A stretch of DNA of 64,000 nt from Pyrinomonadaceae bacterium (GTDB lineage Bacteria; Acidobacteriota; Blastocatellia; Pyrinomonadales; Pyrinomonadaceae): positions 434,001-498,000 of the forward strand of contig JACMJZ010000029.1 in the NCBI GenBank assembly GCA_014380365.1, given 5' to 3'. The first letter of the stretch is position 1. The number at the start of each line of letters is the position of its first letter. Below are positions 41,559 through 50,439 of the stretch, in pieces. The notes under the pieces were generated by a model, which was given only the letters and a program-made list of their open reading frames with translations, was not told the DNA's origin and did no database searches. The translations under genes were made by a program, and so were the position numbers.

Positions 41559-43706
41559 ATGTCTACCGCTCTTATAAAAGAATTGCCACCCGCAGGTCAG
41601 CAAGCGACTGCTCGACTCCCCAAGCTCCAGCCGACTGCAGAAAACGCCACGCGGCTTTTTTTCAATCGCGAGCTGAGCTTGCTCGAGTTTCATCGTCGCG
41701 TGCTTGACGAAGCACTTGACCAGTCTAATCCAGTGCTTGAAAGACTTAAGTTCCTCTCGATCTTCTCGTCTAACCTGGATGAGTTTTTCATGATTCGAGT
41801 CTCGGGACTCAAAGAGGAATTGGAGGAGAACGTTACCGACCTCTCCGCCGACGGCATGACGCCCGGTGAGCAGCTCATCGAAATCAGAAACCGCGTCCTG
41901 CCTATGATCTCAGCCGAGGCAAGATGTCTGCGCGATGTCATCCTTCCCGAGCTTGAGGCTTCGGGCATACATGTCGTGAACTACGAAACGCTCAGTAGCC
42001 AGGAACGGGAAACACTCCGTGGTTATTTTATGGAGAAAGTTTTTCCGATTCTCACCCCTCTTGCCGTCGATCAGAGTCATCCGTTTCCCTATATCTCTCC
42101 GCTTAGTCTGAATCTGGCCTTGATAGTTCAGGCCCCGGAAGGAAAATCGTCGGCCGATCCTCGACACCGGCATCAACCGCGATTTGTACGCATCAAGGTT
42201 CCGTCGGTAGTGCAGCGACTGGTTCAGGTCGGGGCGTTGGGGACGAGGTTCGTACTGCTCGAAGAACTGATCGAAGCAAACAGCGACACTCTTTTCCCGG
42301 GAATGATCGTCGGAAAATGTCATCGGTTTCGGGTGACTCGCGACGCCGACATCGAGATAAGGGAGGATGAAGCTGAGGATCTCTTGCGTGTGATTCAACA
42401 AGAGTTGCGCCGGCGACCGTTTGGGACGCCCGTGCGGCTGGAGGTTTCCGCCGGCATGCCGGAAGAACTGGTCACCTACCTGATCGATTCTCTCGATCTT
42501 TCAGCCGAAGACGTCTACGTCACTGACGGCCCTCTCGCGGTGCAGGACCTGATGTCACTTTATAAATTGAACCGCCCGGATTTGAAGGACGAACCATTCG
42601 TTGCCGCGCGGCCAGAGTGGAGCGGGAAGCGATCAATCTTCGACGTCTTGAAAGAGCGCGATGTCCTGCTGCATCACCCCTACGATGCCTACGATAGCGT
42701 GACAGACTTTATCAACGAAGCGGTAGATGACCCGGAAGTCGTGGCAATAAAGATCTGTCTTTATCGAACCGGGCCAGATTCCCCGATTCCTCCGGCGCTG
42801 ATTCGTGCCACGGAAAAGGGTAAACAGGTGACGGCGCTGATTGAACTGAAGGCCCGTTTTGATGAGGAAAGTAACATTGAATGGGCGAGAAAACTGGACG
42901 AAGCAGGCGTCCACGTGGTCTATGGAATCCTCGGGTTGAAAACGCATGGTAAGTTGACGCTCGTGGTGCGGCGCGAAGGCGATTCGTTGAAACGATACAT
43001 GCACATCGCTTCCGGTAACTACAATCCGACTACATCCTGCACCTATACCGATCTGGGCTTGTTCACCGCGGACGATGAAATCGGCGCGGACGCAACCGAG
43101 CTGTTCAACTATCTAACCGGCTGCTCCCGGCAAATGGAGTATCGCAAGATTCTTGTCGCCCCGGTAAACCTACGCGAGAAGATGGAGGCATTGATCGATC
43201 GCGAGATCAGTCATGCGGAGAGCGGCAAGCCGGCCCACATCATGGCCAAGATCAACCGGCTGGCCGACAAGCAAATGATCCAGAAGCTTTACGAGGCCGC
43301 TGCGGCAGGCGTGAAAATCGATCTGATGGTTCGCGGCATCTGCATGCTCCGGCCCGGCGTTCCCGATCTATCGGAAACCATCACTGTACGAAATGTCGTT
43401 GGCCGTTTTCTGGAACACAGTCGCGTCTTCTATTTCGCGAATGGTGGACAGGAAGAACTTTATCTCGGCAGTGCTGATTGGATGTCTCGGAATCTGAAAC
43501 ACCGAATCGAAGTAGTCACCCCGGTTTCGGATCCGGCCGCCAAAATCTACCTGAAAGACGAACTGTTGACTGCCTATCTTCGCGACAACGTGAAGGTTCG
43601 CATGCTGAAATCTGACGGCAGTTATGTCGAGGTGGAACGTGAACCCGCCGAAGAGGCATTCGATAGCCAGGCGTTTTTCATCGGCCGCGGAGCAGCTAAT
43701 CTGTAA
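41559..43706 (+). CDS. ppk1: Polyphosphate kinase 1
   Basis: A 715-residue enzyme with the four PPK1 domains in order. The N-terminal domain starts at FFNRELSLLEFHRRVLDEA and includes IFSSNLDEFFMIRVSG. The head domain follows, and then the two phospholipase D-like catalytic domains. The autophosphorylated His is expected in GLKTHGKLTLVVRR, with RYMHIASGNYNP nearby. It makes long-chain polyphosphate from ATP. I chose ATG 41559; the TTG at 41517 adds 14 residues that the family lacks. A DUF4956 membrane protein gene follows after 63 bp. Confidence 0.96.
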   Translation: MSTALIKELPPAGQQATARLPKLQPTAENATRLFFNRELSLLEFHRRVLDEALDQSNPVLERLKFLSIFSSNLDEFFMIRVSGLKEELEENVTDLSADGMTPGEQLIEIRNRVLPMISAEARCLRDVILPELEASGIHVVNYETLSSQERETLRGYFMEKVFPILTPLAVDQSHPFPYISPLSLNLALIVQAPEGKSSADPRHRHQPRFVRIKVPSVVQRLVQVGALGTRFVLLEELIEANSDTLFPGMIVGKCHRFRVTRDADIEIREDEAEDLLRVIQQELRRRPFGTPVRLEVSAGMPEELVTYLIDSLDLSAEDVYVTDGPLAVQDLMSLYKLNRPDLKDEPFVAARPEWSGKRSIFDVLKERDVLLHHPYDAYDSVTDFINEAVDDPEVVAIKICLYRTGPDSPIPPALIRATEKGKQVTALIELKARFDEESNIEWARKLDEAGVHVVYGILGLKTHGKLTLVVRREGDSLKRYMHIASGNYNPTTSCTYTDLGLFTADDEIGADATELFNYLTGCSRQMEYRKILVAPVNLREKMEALIDREISHAESGKPAHIMAKINRLADKQMIQKLYEAAAAGVKIDLMVRGICMLRPGVPDLSETITVRNVVGRFLEHSRVFYFANGGQEELYLGSADWMSRNLKHRIEVVTPVSDPAAKIYLKDELLTAYLRDNVKVRMLKSDGSYVEVEREPAEEAFDSQAFFIGRGAANL

Positions 43707-43769
43707 GTCAGCCACAACCACGTAGCTCGGGAGATCCCACCCGGATGCTACCGGGATTTTCAAAACACC

Positions 43770-44699
43770 ATGGTCCAACTTGATTCCAAAAAAAAGAAAG
43801 AAACGCTGACGCTCGTGATGGTCTTCGTGCTGGTTCTCGGCGTGAGCGCTTTGGTTGTCTATCTGGTGGCCGCGAAAAAGGCCCAGAACGAAGCTGCGAG
43901 ACCGGCGACACCGCCAGTTGCCGTCGCCACAACTCCAGAGGTCCGTCCTACGTCTCCACCCAGGTCAGATGGGTCGGTATTTGAAGAACTCTTTGGCGCC
44001 CCTGGAACTACAAGCAATGTCGTCCGCAATGAGAGTGTCGGTGAGGCAGCTGCTGCGATCACCGTCAGACTGTTCCTGGCGGCGCTATTAGGAGCGGCCC
44101 TGGCTTTTCGACCTCGCCGGCGTTTGCGGGCTCTTAAGCGCAATCCCTTCGTGGGTCAGACGCAAATCCTCCTGGCCGTGGTCGCCGCCGCGCTCATGAT
44201 TATCGTGGGCGACAATGCGGCGCGAGCCTTCGGCATTTTTGCGGCTGTATCCGTGGTGCGGTTCCGGACGAACATTCGCGATCCGAAGGAGGTCACGGTG
44301 CTGCTGATTAGTCTGGCAGCAGGGTTAGGCGCAGGTGTGGGTCGTTGGGAGCTATCGCTAATTCTGACGGCCTTCTCGCTCATCGTCCTTTGGATTCTGG
44401 AACATCGCGAGCCGGAACAGGTTGCGCGATCAATGGACCTGACGGTGACAACGAGAGACGTGGCCGCTACCCAAACAGTACTGAGGCAGATTTTTGACAG
44501 TCATAGCTTTGAGGCGGAAATTCGAGGCATCAATCGAGAGACTTCGGAGACGCCACTGGGAAGTTTGTGTTATTTGGTCGATGTAAGTCCGTTAGTTTCG
44601 ACCGACCAAATTAGCACGGAGATTCTGGGACTTGATTCGACTAATGTCGCTAGCGTCGAGTGGAAACAAAAGAAAAGCTTTTCTTACCTGTACCAGTAA
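43770..44699 (+). CDS. DUF4956 family membrane protein
   Basis: A 309-residue protein. It has an N-terminal membrane helix (TLVMVFVLVLGVSALVVYLV), a Pro/Thr-rich linker, three to four membrane segments at about 95-215 with LFLAALLGAALAFRPRRRLR and AFGIFAAVSVVRFRTNIRDP, and a soluble ferredoxin-like C-terminus. This matches DUF4956, whose core resembles MgtC. DUF4956 genes are often beside VTC-type polyphosphate polymerases; here the neighbour is ppk1. A link to polyphosphate or cation balance is therefore reasonable, but the biochemical function is unknown. Confidence 0.82.
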   Translation: MVQLDSKKKKETLTLVMVFVLVLGVSALVVYLVAAKKAQNEAARPATPPVAVATTPEVRPTSPPRSDGSVFEELFGAPGTTSNVVRNESVGEAAAAITVRLFLAALLGAALAFRPRRRLRALKRNPFVGQTQILLAVVAAALMIIVGDNAARAFGIFAAVSVVRFRTNIRDPKEVTVLLISLAAGLGAGVGRWELSLILTAFSLIVLWILEHREPEQVARSMDLTVTTRDVAATQTVLRQIFDSHSFEAEIRGINRETSETPLGSLCYLVDVSPLVSTDQISTEILGLDSTNVASVEWKQKKSFSYLYQ

Positions 44700-44786
44700 T
44701 TCGCCCTGCCCGATTGGTAGGATCGTGGTGTCGTTTGTTGAGGATGCTCCCACCGGCGTGCTCGGCAGGGTTTCGGCCGTATAGTC

Positions 44787-46286
44787 TTAACGCAGTTGCC
44801 GACTTTGCATTTCTTTCTTATGCGATCGGCGGCGGCGAACCGGTGAACGCTCTTTCAATAAATCCTTGTGCCGGCCCCCGATGATATATGCCAGAGCCTG
44901 ATAACTTAATGAGAGCAGCGAAGCAGCACGCGTGACGCTGCCATTTGCCTGGGCGAGCGCAAGTCTAATCAGGGTGCCTTCAAACTTCAAAACCTCTTCC
45001 TGGAAATTACATGGGGTAGAAATCACTCCTGCGGAGTCTTCGGGTATCTCTTCTCGATTCAACGAGGCGTACACCTTGTTGGCGGCGGCGTTGAATCTCA
45101 CAATCAGGTCGTGGTTTAAAGACTTCGCCAGCCCCTCGCTTGCCCGCTCAAAGGAAGATTGCAGCGTGGTACGCGACAAGTGGTCTAGTTCCTCGATCAT
45201 AGTCAGAGCTGCGAGCCCAGCTATGTTGGAGGCCCCAACTTGATTAGCGACTTCGATGGCCCGTTCAAAAGTATATTGAGCGCGCTCGTGTTGTTTGAGT
45301 CGAGCTAATGCGATGCCCTGCGTGATGAGGGCTTCGGCGAGAAGACCCTGCCGCCCACTTTTTTCGAAGGCCTGAATCGACTGGCGGATTACCGACTCCG
45401 CGTCTGTCAGCTTGTTTTCCGCGATGAAAATCTGCGCCTGAGTTTCCTCGAACTGAGCGACTCGTACTCTATCCTTCACCATCAGCCGTTGGGCTTCAAT
45501 AACGTACTTCTGCGCTTCATTAAAGCGGGATAGGTTGAAAAGAATTAGGGCAACGTTGTTTTTTACGGTGGCACGAAAGTCACTATTTTTAGCGAGCCCG
45601 AAATGATGATCGGCTTTCTCAAATTCCCCGAGTGCCTTTAGCAGGAGATCGTCTCGCCTTGAAGGCTCCGACCTGGACAGATTTCGGAGCACAATCGCGA
45701 GTTCATTGTGATAACTTCCCTTAAGGGAGTGGTTAGAAACGCTCTCAAAAAACACGGCGTTATCATGAAGGAGTCTCGAGGCAACGTCGAATTGTAAGGC
45801 GGAGGATTCGACGACAATCAAATGAAGCAGGGCCCTGGCCCTGGTATTACCCTGGGCGGGCAGTTCATCCAGAGCCTGGTGGAGCATGATTCGCGCTTCA
45901 TTTAATTCGCCGTCCCGCCAATAGCAATAAGCTATCTCTGATCGAGCACTACCAACCCTCTCTGTGTCACCCACTGATTCATAGTAGGTAATGCTCTCGG
46001 TGATGAGATTTTTTGCGACCTCCTGGGCTCCCTTGATCTTCGCTCGACCTCCCACCCATCTGGTTAGAATTCCAGTTGTGAGCAGTACGTCAGCAGCTAC
46101 GGACGGATGCAGCCCTTCAGTGTCCGGGCGTTCTCCCACGCGCCTCCAGAGACGGCGCATCGCTTTCTGAGCGCCTTCGACATCGGATTGATCCTTTAGT
46201 TCGAGCGCGGTCTCACACTTAAAAAGCGCTTCTTCATCAGCGGTAAGGTGCGAAGTGGCCTGCCTGGTTGGCGAGGTTGTTTTCAT
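44787..46286 (-). CDS. TPR protein with C-terminal Fis-type helix-turn-helix
   Basis: A 499-residue soluble protein. Residues about 20-420 are almost entirely paired helices of tetratricopeptide type (for example ARSEIAYCYWRDGELNEAR, VKNNVALILFNLSRFNEAQK, EALITQGIALARLKQHERAQ). Residues about 436-478 resemble the Fis DNA-binding fold (EGTLIRLALAQANGSVTRAA, then SLLSLSYQALAYIIGGRHK). A basic tail follows (RRRRSHKKE). There is no membrane helix or signal peptide. The design suggests a transcription regulator whose TPR superhelix binds a peptide or protein ligand. It is divergent from a small secreted peptide gene, with paired palindromes between them. Confidence 0.82.
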   Translation of the reverse strand: MKTTSPTRQATSHLTADEEALFKCETALELKDQSDVEGAQKAMRRLWRRVGERPDTEGLHPSVAADVLLTTGILTRWVGGRAKIKGAQEVAKNLITESITYYESVGDTERVGSARSEIAYCYWRDGELNEARIMLHQALDELPAQGNTRARALLHLIVVESSALQFDVASRLLHDNAVFFESVSNHSLKGSYHNELAIVLRNLSRSEPSRRDDLLLKALGEFEKADHHFGLAKNSDFRATVKNNVALILFNLSRFNEAQKYVIEAQRLMVKDRVRVAQFEETQAQIFIAENKLTDAESVIRQSIQAFEKSGRQGLLAEALITQGIALARLKQHERAQYTFERAIEVANQVGASNIAGLAALTMIEELDHLSRTTLQSSFERASEGLAKSLNHDLIVRFNAAANKVYASLNREEIPEDSAGVISTPCNFQEEVLKFEGTLIRLALAQANGSVTRAASLLSLSYQALAYIIGGRHKDLLKERSPVRRRRSHKKEMQSRQLR

Positions 46287-46312
46287 GAAAATGGAACCTT
46301 TTCGAAGTGAGA

Positions 46313-46411
46313 GTAAGAATTCTTAAAACACACAGATATTAAATGCCTGCCCAAAAACTTGCAAGAAATTCCGGATGTTGCTTTATTCTTTCCAATGTAA
46401 GAAATCTTGCA
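46313..46411. promoter_or_regulatory. Paired palindromic sites between the TPR-Fis gene and the secreted peptide gene
   Basis: GTAAGAATTCTTA at 46313-46325 contains a perfect 12-bp palindrome. GTAAGAAATCTTG at 46397-46409 matches it at 11 of 13 positions. A third related half-site, GCAAGAAATTCC, lies at 46361-46372, and TGCAAGA (46360-46366) is the inverse of TCTTGCA (46405-46411). The 152-bp gap must hold both divergent promoters, so these are candidate operator sites, perhaps for the adjacent Fis-type protein. Confidence 0.5.
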
Positions 46412-46438
46412 TCGTGAATTTTCAAAGGAGCAACTTTC

Positions 46439-46666
46439 ATGAAACGCCCTGTGATGACAATGGTTTTAACCTGCTTGCTTTCCATGTCGGTTCTGGCCGG
46501 TGACGTACACACCCCTGAGCTTCCGGCGCCTGCGCCCACACCGCACATAACTGCATCGCCGTCAGAAACACCCTTAGCGACCGGCGCTATGGCGACTGAT
46601 GATGTCTTGCGTCAAGCAACTGAGGCTGCACTTTCCGCTCTGCTGTCAGTGCTCAGTTTTGTCTAA
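46439..46666 (+). CDS. Small secreted peptide precursor (75 aa)
   Basis: The ATG follows AAAGGAGCAACTTTC, a good ribosome-binding site. Residues 1-20 form a signal peptide (MKRPVMTMVLTCLLSMSVLA), with a likely cleavage after VLA. The mature part is about 55 residues: a Pro/Thr/Ala-rich linker (ELPAPAPTPHITASPSET), an acidic-polar stretch, and a hydrophobic C-terminal helix (ATEAALSALLSVLSFV). No enzyme motif or cysteine is present in the mature part. It belongs to no family I can name. Its divergence from the TPR-Fis gene suggests a signal, or a secreted factor controlled by that regulator. Confidence 0.68.
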   Translation: MKRPVMTMVLTCLLSMSVLAGDVHTPELPAPAPTPHITASPSETPLATGAMATDDVLRQATEAALSALLSVLSFV

Positions 46667-46919
46667 GCCATCCGCCCGGTAACGCCTCGAGCCTAGTCGA
46701 CTTAAGCGATTTCTCTTCACCATTTAAGCCAGCTAATCTCAGGGCGAGGGTGTTGCTAGCGTCCGGTTAGGTCTAAACAATTAAATAAAAGCCGCTACGT
46801 GGCGGGCGGCGGACGTGTGCCTCCGTCAGGGTTAAGTTTCATTAAACGGCTAACACCTGACAGCTTCCGATCATCACCCTCAGGGAATACCTGACCGCAT
46901 CCCTGATCACCTGAGTTTG

Positions 46920-49370
46920 TCAGGCCGGCCTGGAACTTGCCGCCTGTGGCATTCTCTGCGGCCGCGTGCCTGACGTAACGGGGGGGACGACGCGATCCTT
47001 CAGCGCTTCTCGAAACACCTGCCGCATATTCTCAACGTAAACAAAGCGTATATCCTTAAACGGTTCTTTAGCAACCTCTTCTATGTCCCGCCGGTTCTGC
47101 TGCGGCAGGATGATCGTGGAAACACGAGCACGCCGTGCGGCCAGGACTTTCTCTTTGACTCCGCCAACCGGCAGCACGTTGCCGCGCAAAGTGATTTCGC
47201 CGGTCATCGCCACGTCTTTTCTAATCGCACGCCCCGAGAGCGCCGAGACCATCGCGGTTGCCAGCGTGATTCCGGCCGAAGGTCCGTCTTTGGGAATCGC
47301 TCCTTCTGGAATGTGAATATGGAGATCGTAAGTATTGAAGTCCTCTTCATTGATATCCAGATCCTTCGCTCTCGACTTGGCGTAGGAATAAGCAGCCTGC
47401 GCCGATTCACGCATGACCTCTCCCAACTGACCCGTCAGAACCAGATTACCCTTGCCTTTCATCTTGAGGGCTTCGATGAACAGAACGTCCCCGCCGACGG
47501 CGGTCCAAGCCAGTCCGGTCGCTACGCCAATCTGATCTTTCTTGAGCGCTTCCTCCGGAATGATCTTGGGAGCACCCAAAAACTCATGCAGGTTCTTTAG
47601 TGAAACTCTAATCGAGCCTTTGTTTCCCTCCGCGATGCGCCGCGCCACTTTTCGGCAGACACGTCCGATTTCGCGTTCCAACTGACGCAGCCCTGCTTCC
47701 TGCGTGTACTGTTGAATAATTGCCGTCACAGCGGTCCTGGAAATGTGCAGGTCCTTCGCGGTAATGCCGTTTTCTTCCGTCTGTTTTGACATCAGATGGC
47801 GTCGGGCAATTTCCAGCTTCTCTTCCTCGGTGTAGCCCGCCAGACGAATTACCTCCATGCGATCACGAAGCGGCGGTTGGATCGTGTCCAACACGTTGGC
47901 CGTGGTCATAAAGATGACGTTCGACAAATCAAAGGTGACGCCCAGATAGTTATCCCTGAACGAGTTGTTCTGTTCCGGGTCGAGTACTTCGAGCAAAGCT
48001 GACGATGGGTCTCCGCGGAAGTCGGCTCCGACCTTATCAATCTCATCAAGCATGATCAGCGGGTTGTTTGTGCCGATCTGTTGGATAGCTTGAATTACGC
48101 GGCCGGGCATGGCGCCAACATAGGTTCTGCGATGGCCGCGAATCTCGGCCTCGTCGTGGACTCCACCCAGCGACAATCGGACAAACTTTCGGTCCAGTGC
48201 CCGAGCAATGGAACGCCCCAGCGAGGTCTTGCCGACGCCTGGAGGGCCGACGAGACAAAGGATCGGGCCTTTTGGTTTCTCCTTGAGTTTACGCACCGCC
48301 AGCGCTTCAATAATTCGGTCCTTAACTTTCTCCAGACCATAGTGGTCCTCATTCAAAATGCGTTCGGCCTTCAACAAGTCCAGATTGTCAGTGGATGCTT
48401 TCGACCACGGAAGGTCGGTCATGATCTCCATCCAGTTTCTTAGCGTGGCAGTTTCGGCAGCATCCGGATGCATTCGCTCGAGCTTCTTCAGTTGCCGCAG
48501 CGCCTCATCTTCAGCGGCCTTCGGCATCCCAGCTGTTTCTATTTTTTCTCTAAACTGCGCCACTTCCTCGGCGAGCTCGTTGCCCTCACCCAACTCGCTT
48601 TGAATTGCCTTCATCTGTTGACGCAAATAAAACTCGCGCTGTGAACGATCGATGTCAGCCCGCGCCTGAGTGTTGATTTCCTGCTGAACCGTTAGCACCT
48701 CGATCTCTTTGTTGAGCAACTCATTCACACGTCGCAAACGCGTGGTGGTGTCAGCGATGTCCAGGACAGACTGCGCGTCCTCAACCTTAAGTTCGAGATT
48801 CGAGGCAGAAAGATCCGCGAGCCGTCCCGCATCGTCCAGATTCGCAATGATCGCCATCACCTCAGGCGAGATGTTCTTCCCGAGATTGATCGCCTTCTCC
48901 ATCGACGCGCGTACATTTCTGATCAGCGCCTCGACTTCAAGCGAACGCTCCGGAGGCAAGACTTCCTGCATAATCTCGACGCGCGCGCGAATGTAAGCGC
49001 CGCTGGTGTCCACAGATTCGATTTCAGCTCGAGCCAGGCCCTGAACCAGTATGCGGATGCGTCCATCAGGCAACTTCAGCATTCGCATGATCACGGCCGC
49101 AGTCCCTACCTTGTAGAGATCGGCGGCGGCCGGTTCTTCCTTGTCGAGGTCTCGCTGAGACGCGAGCAGGATCATGCGATTCTCGCCGAGCGCTTCATCC
49201 ACGGCCCGAATACTCTTTTCGCGCGACACGAAAAGCGGCACGATCATGAATGGGTAAATGACGATGTCGCGAAGCGGCAACACCGGGAGTTCATTCGGGA
49301 TTTGCAACTCCTGAGAGCTATCAGCGCCTTCGATGTCTTCAACCAGGTCTGCCTCTTTAATGATTGCCAT
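46920..49370 (-). CDS. lon: ATP-dependent endopeptidase Lon
   Basis: An 816-residue LonA protease. The N-terminal substrate-recognition domain begins [20 protein letters not shown]. The AAA+ module has Walker [16 protein letters not shown] and Walker [14 protein letters not shown]. The protease domain has the catalytic Ser698 in [10 protein letters not shown] and the Lys about 43 residues later in [12 protein letters not shown]. It degrades damaged and regulatory proteins in the cytoplasm. A gene for an Hsp20-type chaperone lies just upstream on the same strand, 54 bp away, so the two may be co-expressed. Confidence 0.97.
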   Translation of the reverse strand: MAIIKEADLVEDIEGADSSQELQIPNELPVLPLRDIVIYPFMIVPLFVSREKSIRAVDEALGENRMILLASQRDLDKEEPAAADLYKVGTAAVIMRMLKLPDGRIRILVQGLARAEIESVDTSGAYIRARVEIMQEVLPPERSLEVEALIRNVRASMEKAINLGKNISPEVMAIIANLDDAGRLADLSASNLELKVEDAQSVLDIADTTTRLRRVNELLNKEIEVLTVQQEINTQARADIDRSQREFYLRQQMKAIQSELGEGNELAEEVAQFREKIETAGMPKAAEDEALRQLKKLERMHPDAAETATLRNWMEIMTDLPWSKASTDNLDLLKAERILNEDHYGLEKVKDRIIEALAVRKLKEKPKGPILCLVGPPGVGKTSLGRSIARALDRKFVRLSLGGVHDEAEIRGHRRTYVGAMPGRVIQAIQQIGTNNPLIMLDEIDKVGADFRGDPSSALLEVLDPEQNNSFRDNYLGVTFDLSNVIFMTTANVLDTIQPPLRDRMEVIRLAGYTEEEKLEIARRHLMSKQTEENGITAKDLHISRTAVTAIIQQYTQEAGLRQLEREIGRVCRKVARRIAEGNKGSIRVSLKNLHEFLGAPKIIPEEALKKDQIGVATGLAWTAVGGDVLFIEALKMKGKGNLVLTGQLGEVMRESAQAAYSYAKSRAKDLDINEEDFNTYDLHIHIPEGAIPKDGPSAGITLATAMVSALSGRAIRKDVAMTGEITLRGNVLPVGGVKEKVLAARRARVSTIILPQQNRRDIEEVAKEPFKDIRFVYVENMRQVFREALKDRVVPPVTSGTRPQRMPQAASSRPA

Positions 49371-49424
49371 AATGAATTACTTCTGTTTCCTGTTTAAATG
49401 TTCGACCTACATCACCGGCTAGAG

Positions 49425-49898
49425 TTACTCACTGCCTGCATCTTTGACCGGAATCTTGAACTCCACTCCGCGGCGGTCTTCGATCTTGGGAAGACTAATC
49501 GTCAGAATGCCATTAGCCAATTCCGCGATGGCATCCTGAACGCTGACTGTCCATCGAAGTGGAACGATGCGACTGAACCTGCCATAACTGCGCTCAGAGC
49601 AGAGATGCGACAGGATTCGATTTCGCGCCACGCGACGTTTTTTTTCTCCCCAAATCCTAAGTTGCGTGTTCGTCGCGCCAATTCTAACCTGCTCTGCCGT
49701 CAAACCCGGCAACTCCACCCGCAAAACAATCATGTCGGCAGTCTCGCAGAGATCAACGGGCGGGGCCCACGCCTCCGCAGCCAGCGGATCTTCCGCTACG
49801 GTCGCCTCCTGCAAGGCAGAAAACAAACGGCCAACGCGATCGCGAAGGCGCTGCAATTCTAGGCGTTCAAGCCCTGTTGCGCGGGCGGGTTTGATCAT
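49425..49898 (-). CDS. Hsp20/alpha-crystallin family small heat-shock protein
   Basis: A 157-residue protein with an alpha-crystallin domain at about 45-150. It has WAPPVDLCETADMIVLRVEL, the YGRFSRIVPL strand and a NGILTISLPK segment before the conserved C-terminal strand. It would hold unfolding proteins in the cytoplasm without ATP. Its position between nrdR and lon suggests a small protein-quality operon. Confidence 0.92.
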   Translation of the reverse strand: MIKPARATGLERLELQRLRDRVGRLFSALQEATVAEDPLAAEAWAPPVDLCETADMIVLRVELPGLTAEQVRIGATNTQLRIWGEKKRRVARNRILSHLCSERSYGRFSRIVPLRWTVSVQDAIAELANGILTISLPKIEDRRGVEFKIPVKDAGSE

Positions 49899-49907
49899 CA
49901 GTGAACT

Positions 49908-50390
49908 TTAACCCTTCTTCGCGCCCGTCGTCCCCGCACGTCTCTGCACGAGATGCTTTAGTTCGGTCATAAACTCCGAAACGTCTTCAAACTCGAGATA
50001 AACCGAAGCGAAACGAACATAAGCGACTTTGTCCATTTCCTTGAGCCGGCGCATGATCATTTCACCAATTTTGCTTGTAGGTCTTTCTCGCTCTGACGAT
50101 TCCTGCACATACTTCTCGATGGCGTTAACAATCGAGTCCAGCTTTGAAGACGGAACCGGGCGTTTTTCGCAGGCGCGCAGCAAACCGGCCATGATCTTGT
50201 TGCGATCGAACGGCTCCCGTCGCCCGTCCTTCTTGATCACCATGTAGGGAATCTCGTCGATGCGTTCATACGAAGTGAACCGTCGTTCGCACCGCAGGCA
50301 CTCCCGTCGCCGCCGAATCGCTTCGCCCTCGCGCGACTCGCGGGAATCAACCACTTTGTCCTCAAGGTAGCCGCAGAACGGACACTTCAT
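49908..50390 (-). CDS. nrdR: Transcriptional repressor NrdR
   Basis: A 160-residue protein with the N-terminal zinc ribbon (MKCPFCGYLEDKVVDSRES, then CLRCERRFTSYERIDE) and the ATP-cone domain (MVIKKDGRREPFDRNKIMAG). It represses ribonucleotide reductase genes in response to dATP/ATP. I chose ATG 50390, which starts directly at MKCPFC as in the family; the frame runs five codons further. It ends 9 bp before the Hsp20 gene. Confidence 0.96.
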   Translation of the reverse strand: MKCPFCGYLEDKVVDSRESREGEAIRRRRECLRCERRFTSYERIDEIPYMVIKKDGRREPFDRNKIMAGLLRACEKRPVPSSKLDSIVNAIEKYVQESSERERPTSKIGEMIMRRLKEMDKVAYVRFASVYLEFEDVSEFMTELKHLVQRRAGTTGAKKG

Positions 50391-50439
50391 AGAATTTGCC
50401 CTCAAATGCGGACCCGAGTCCGCGAAGTTTCAAACGATT

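Noticed and set aside
44704-44770. CCCTGCCCGA/TCGGCAGGG as a terminator between DUF4956 and the TPR gene
   Set aside because: The loop is about 48 nt long and there is no T-tract; too weak to call.
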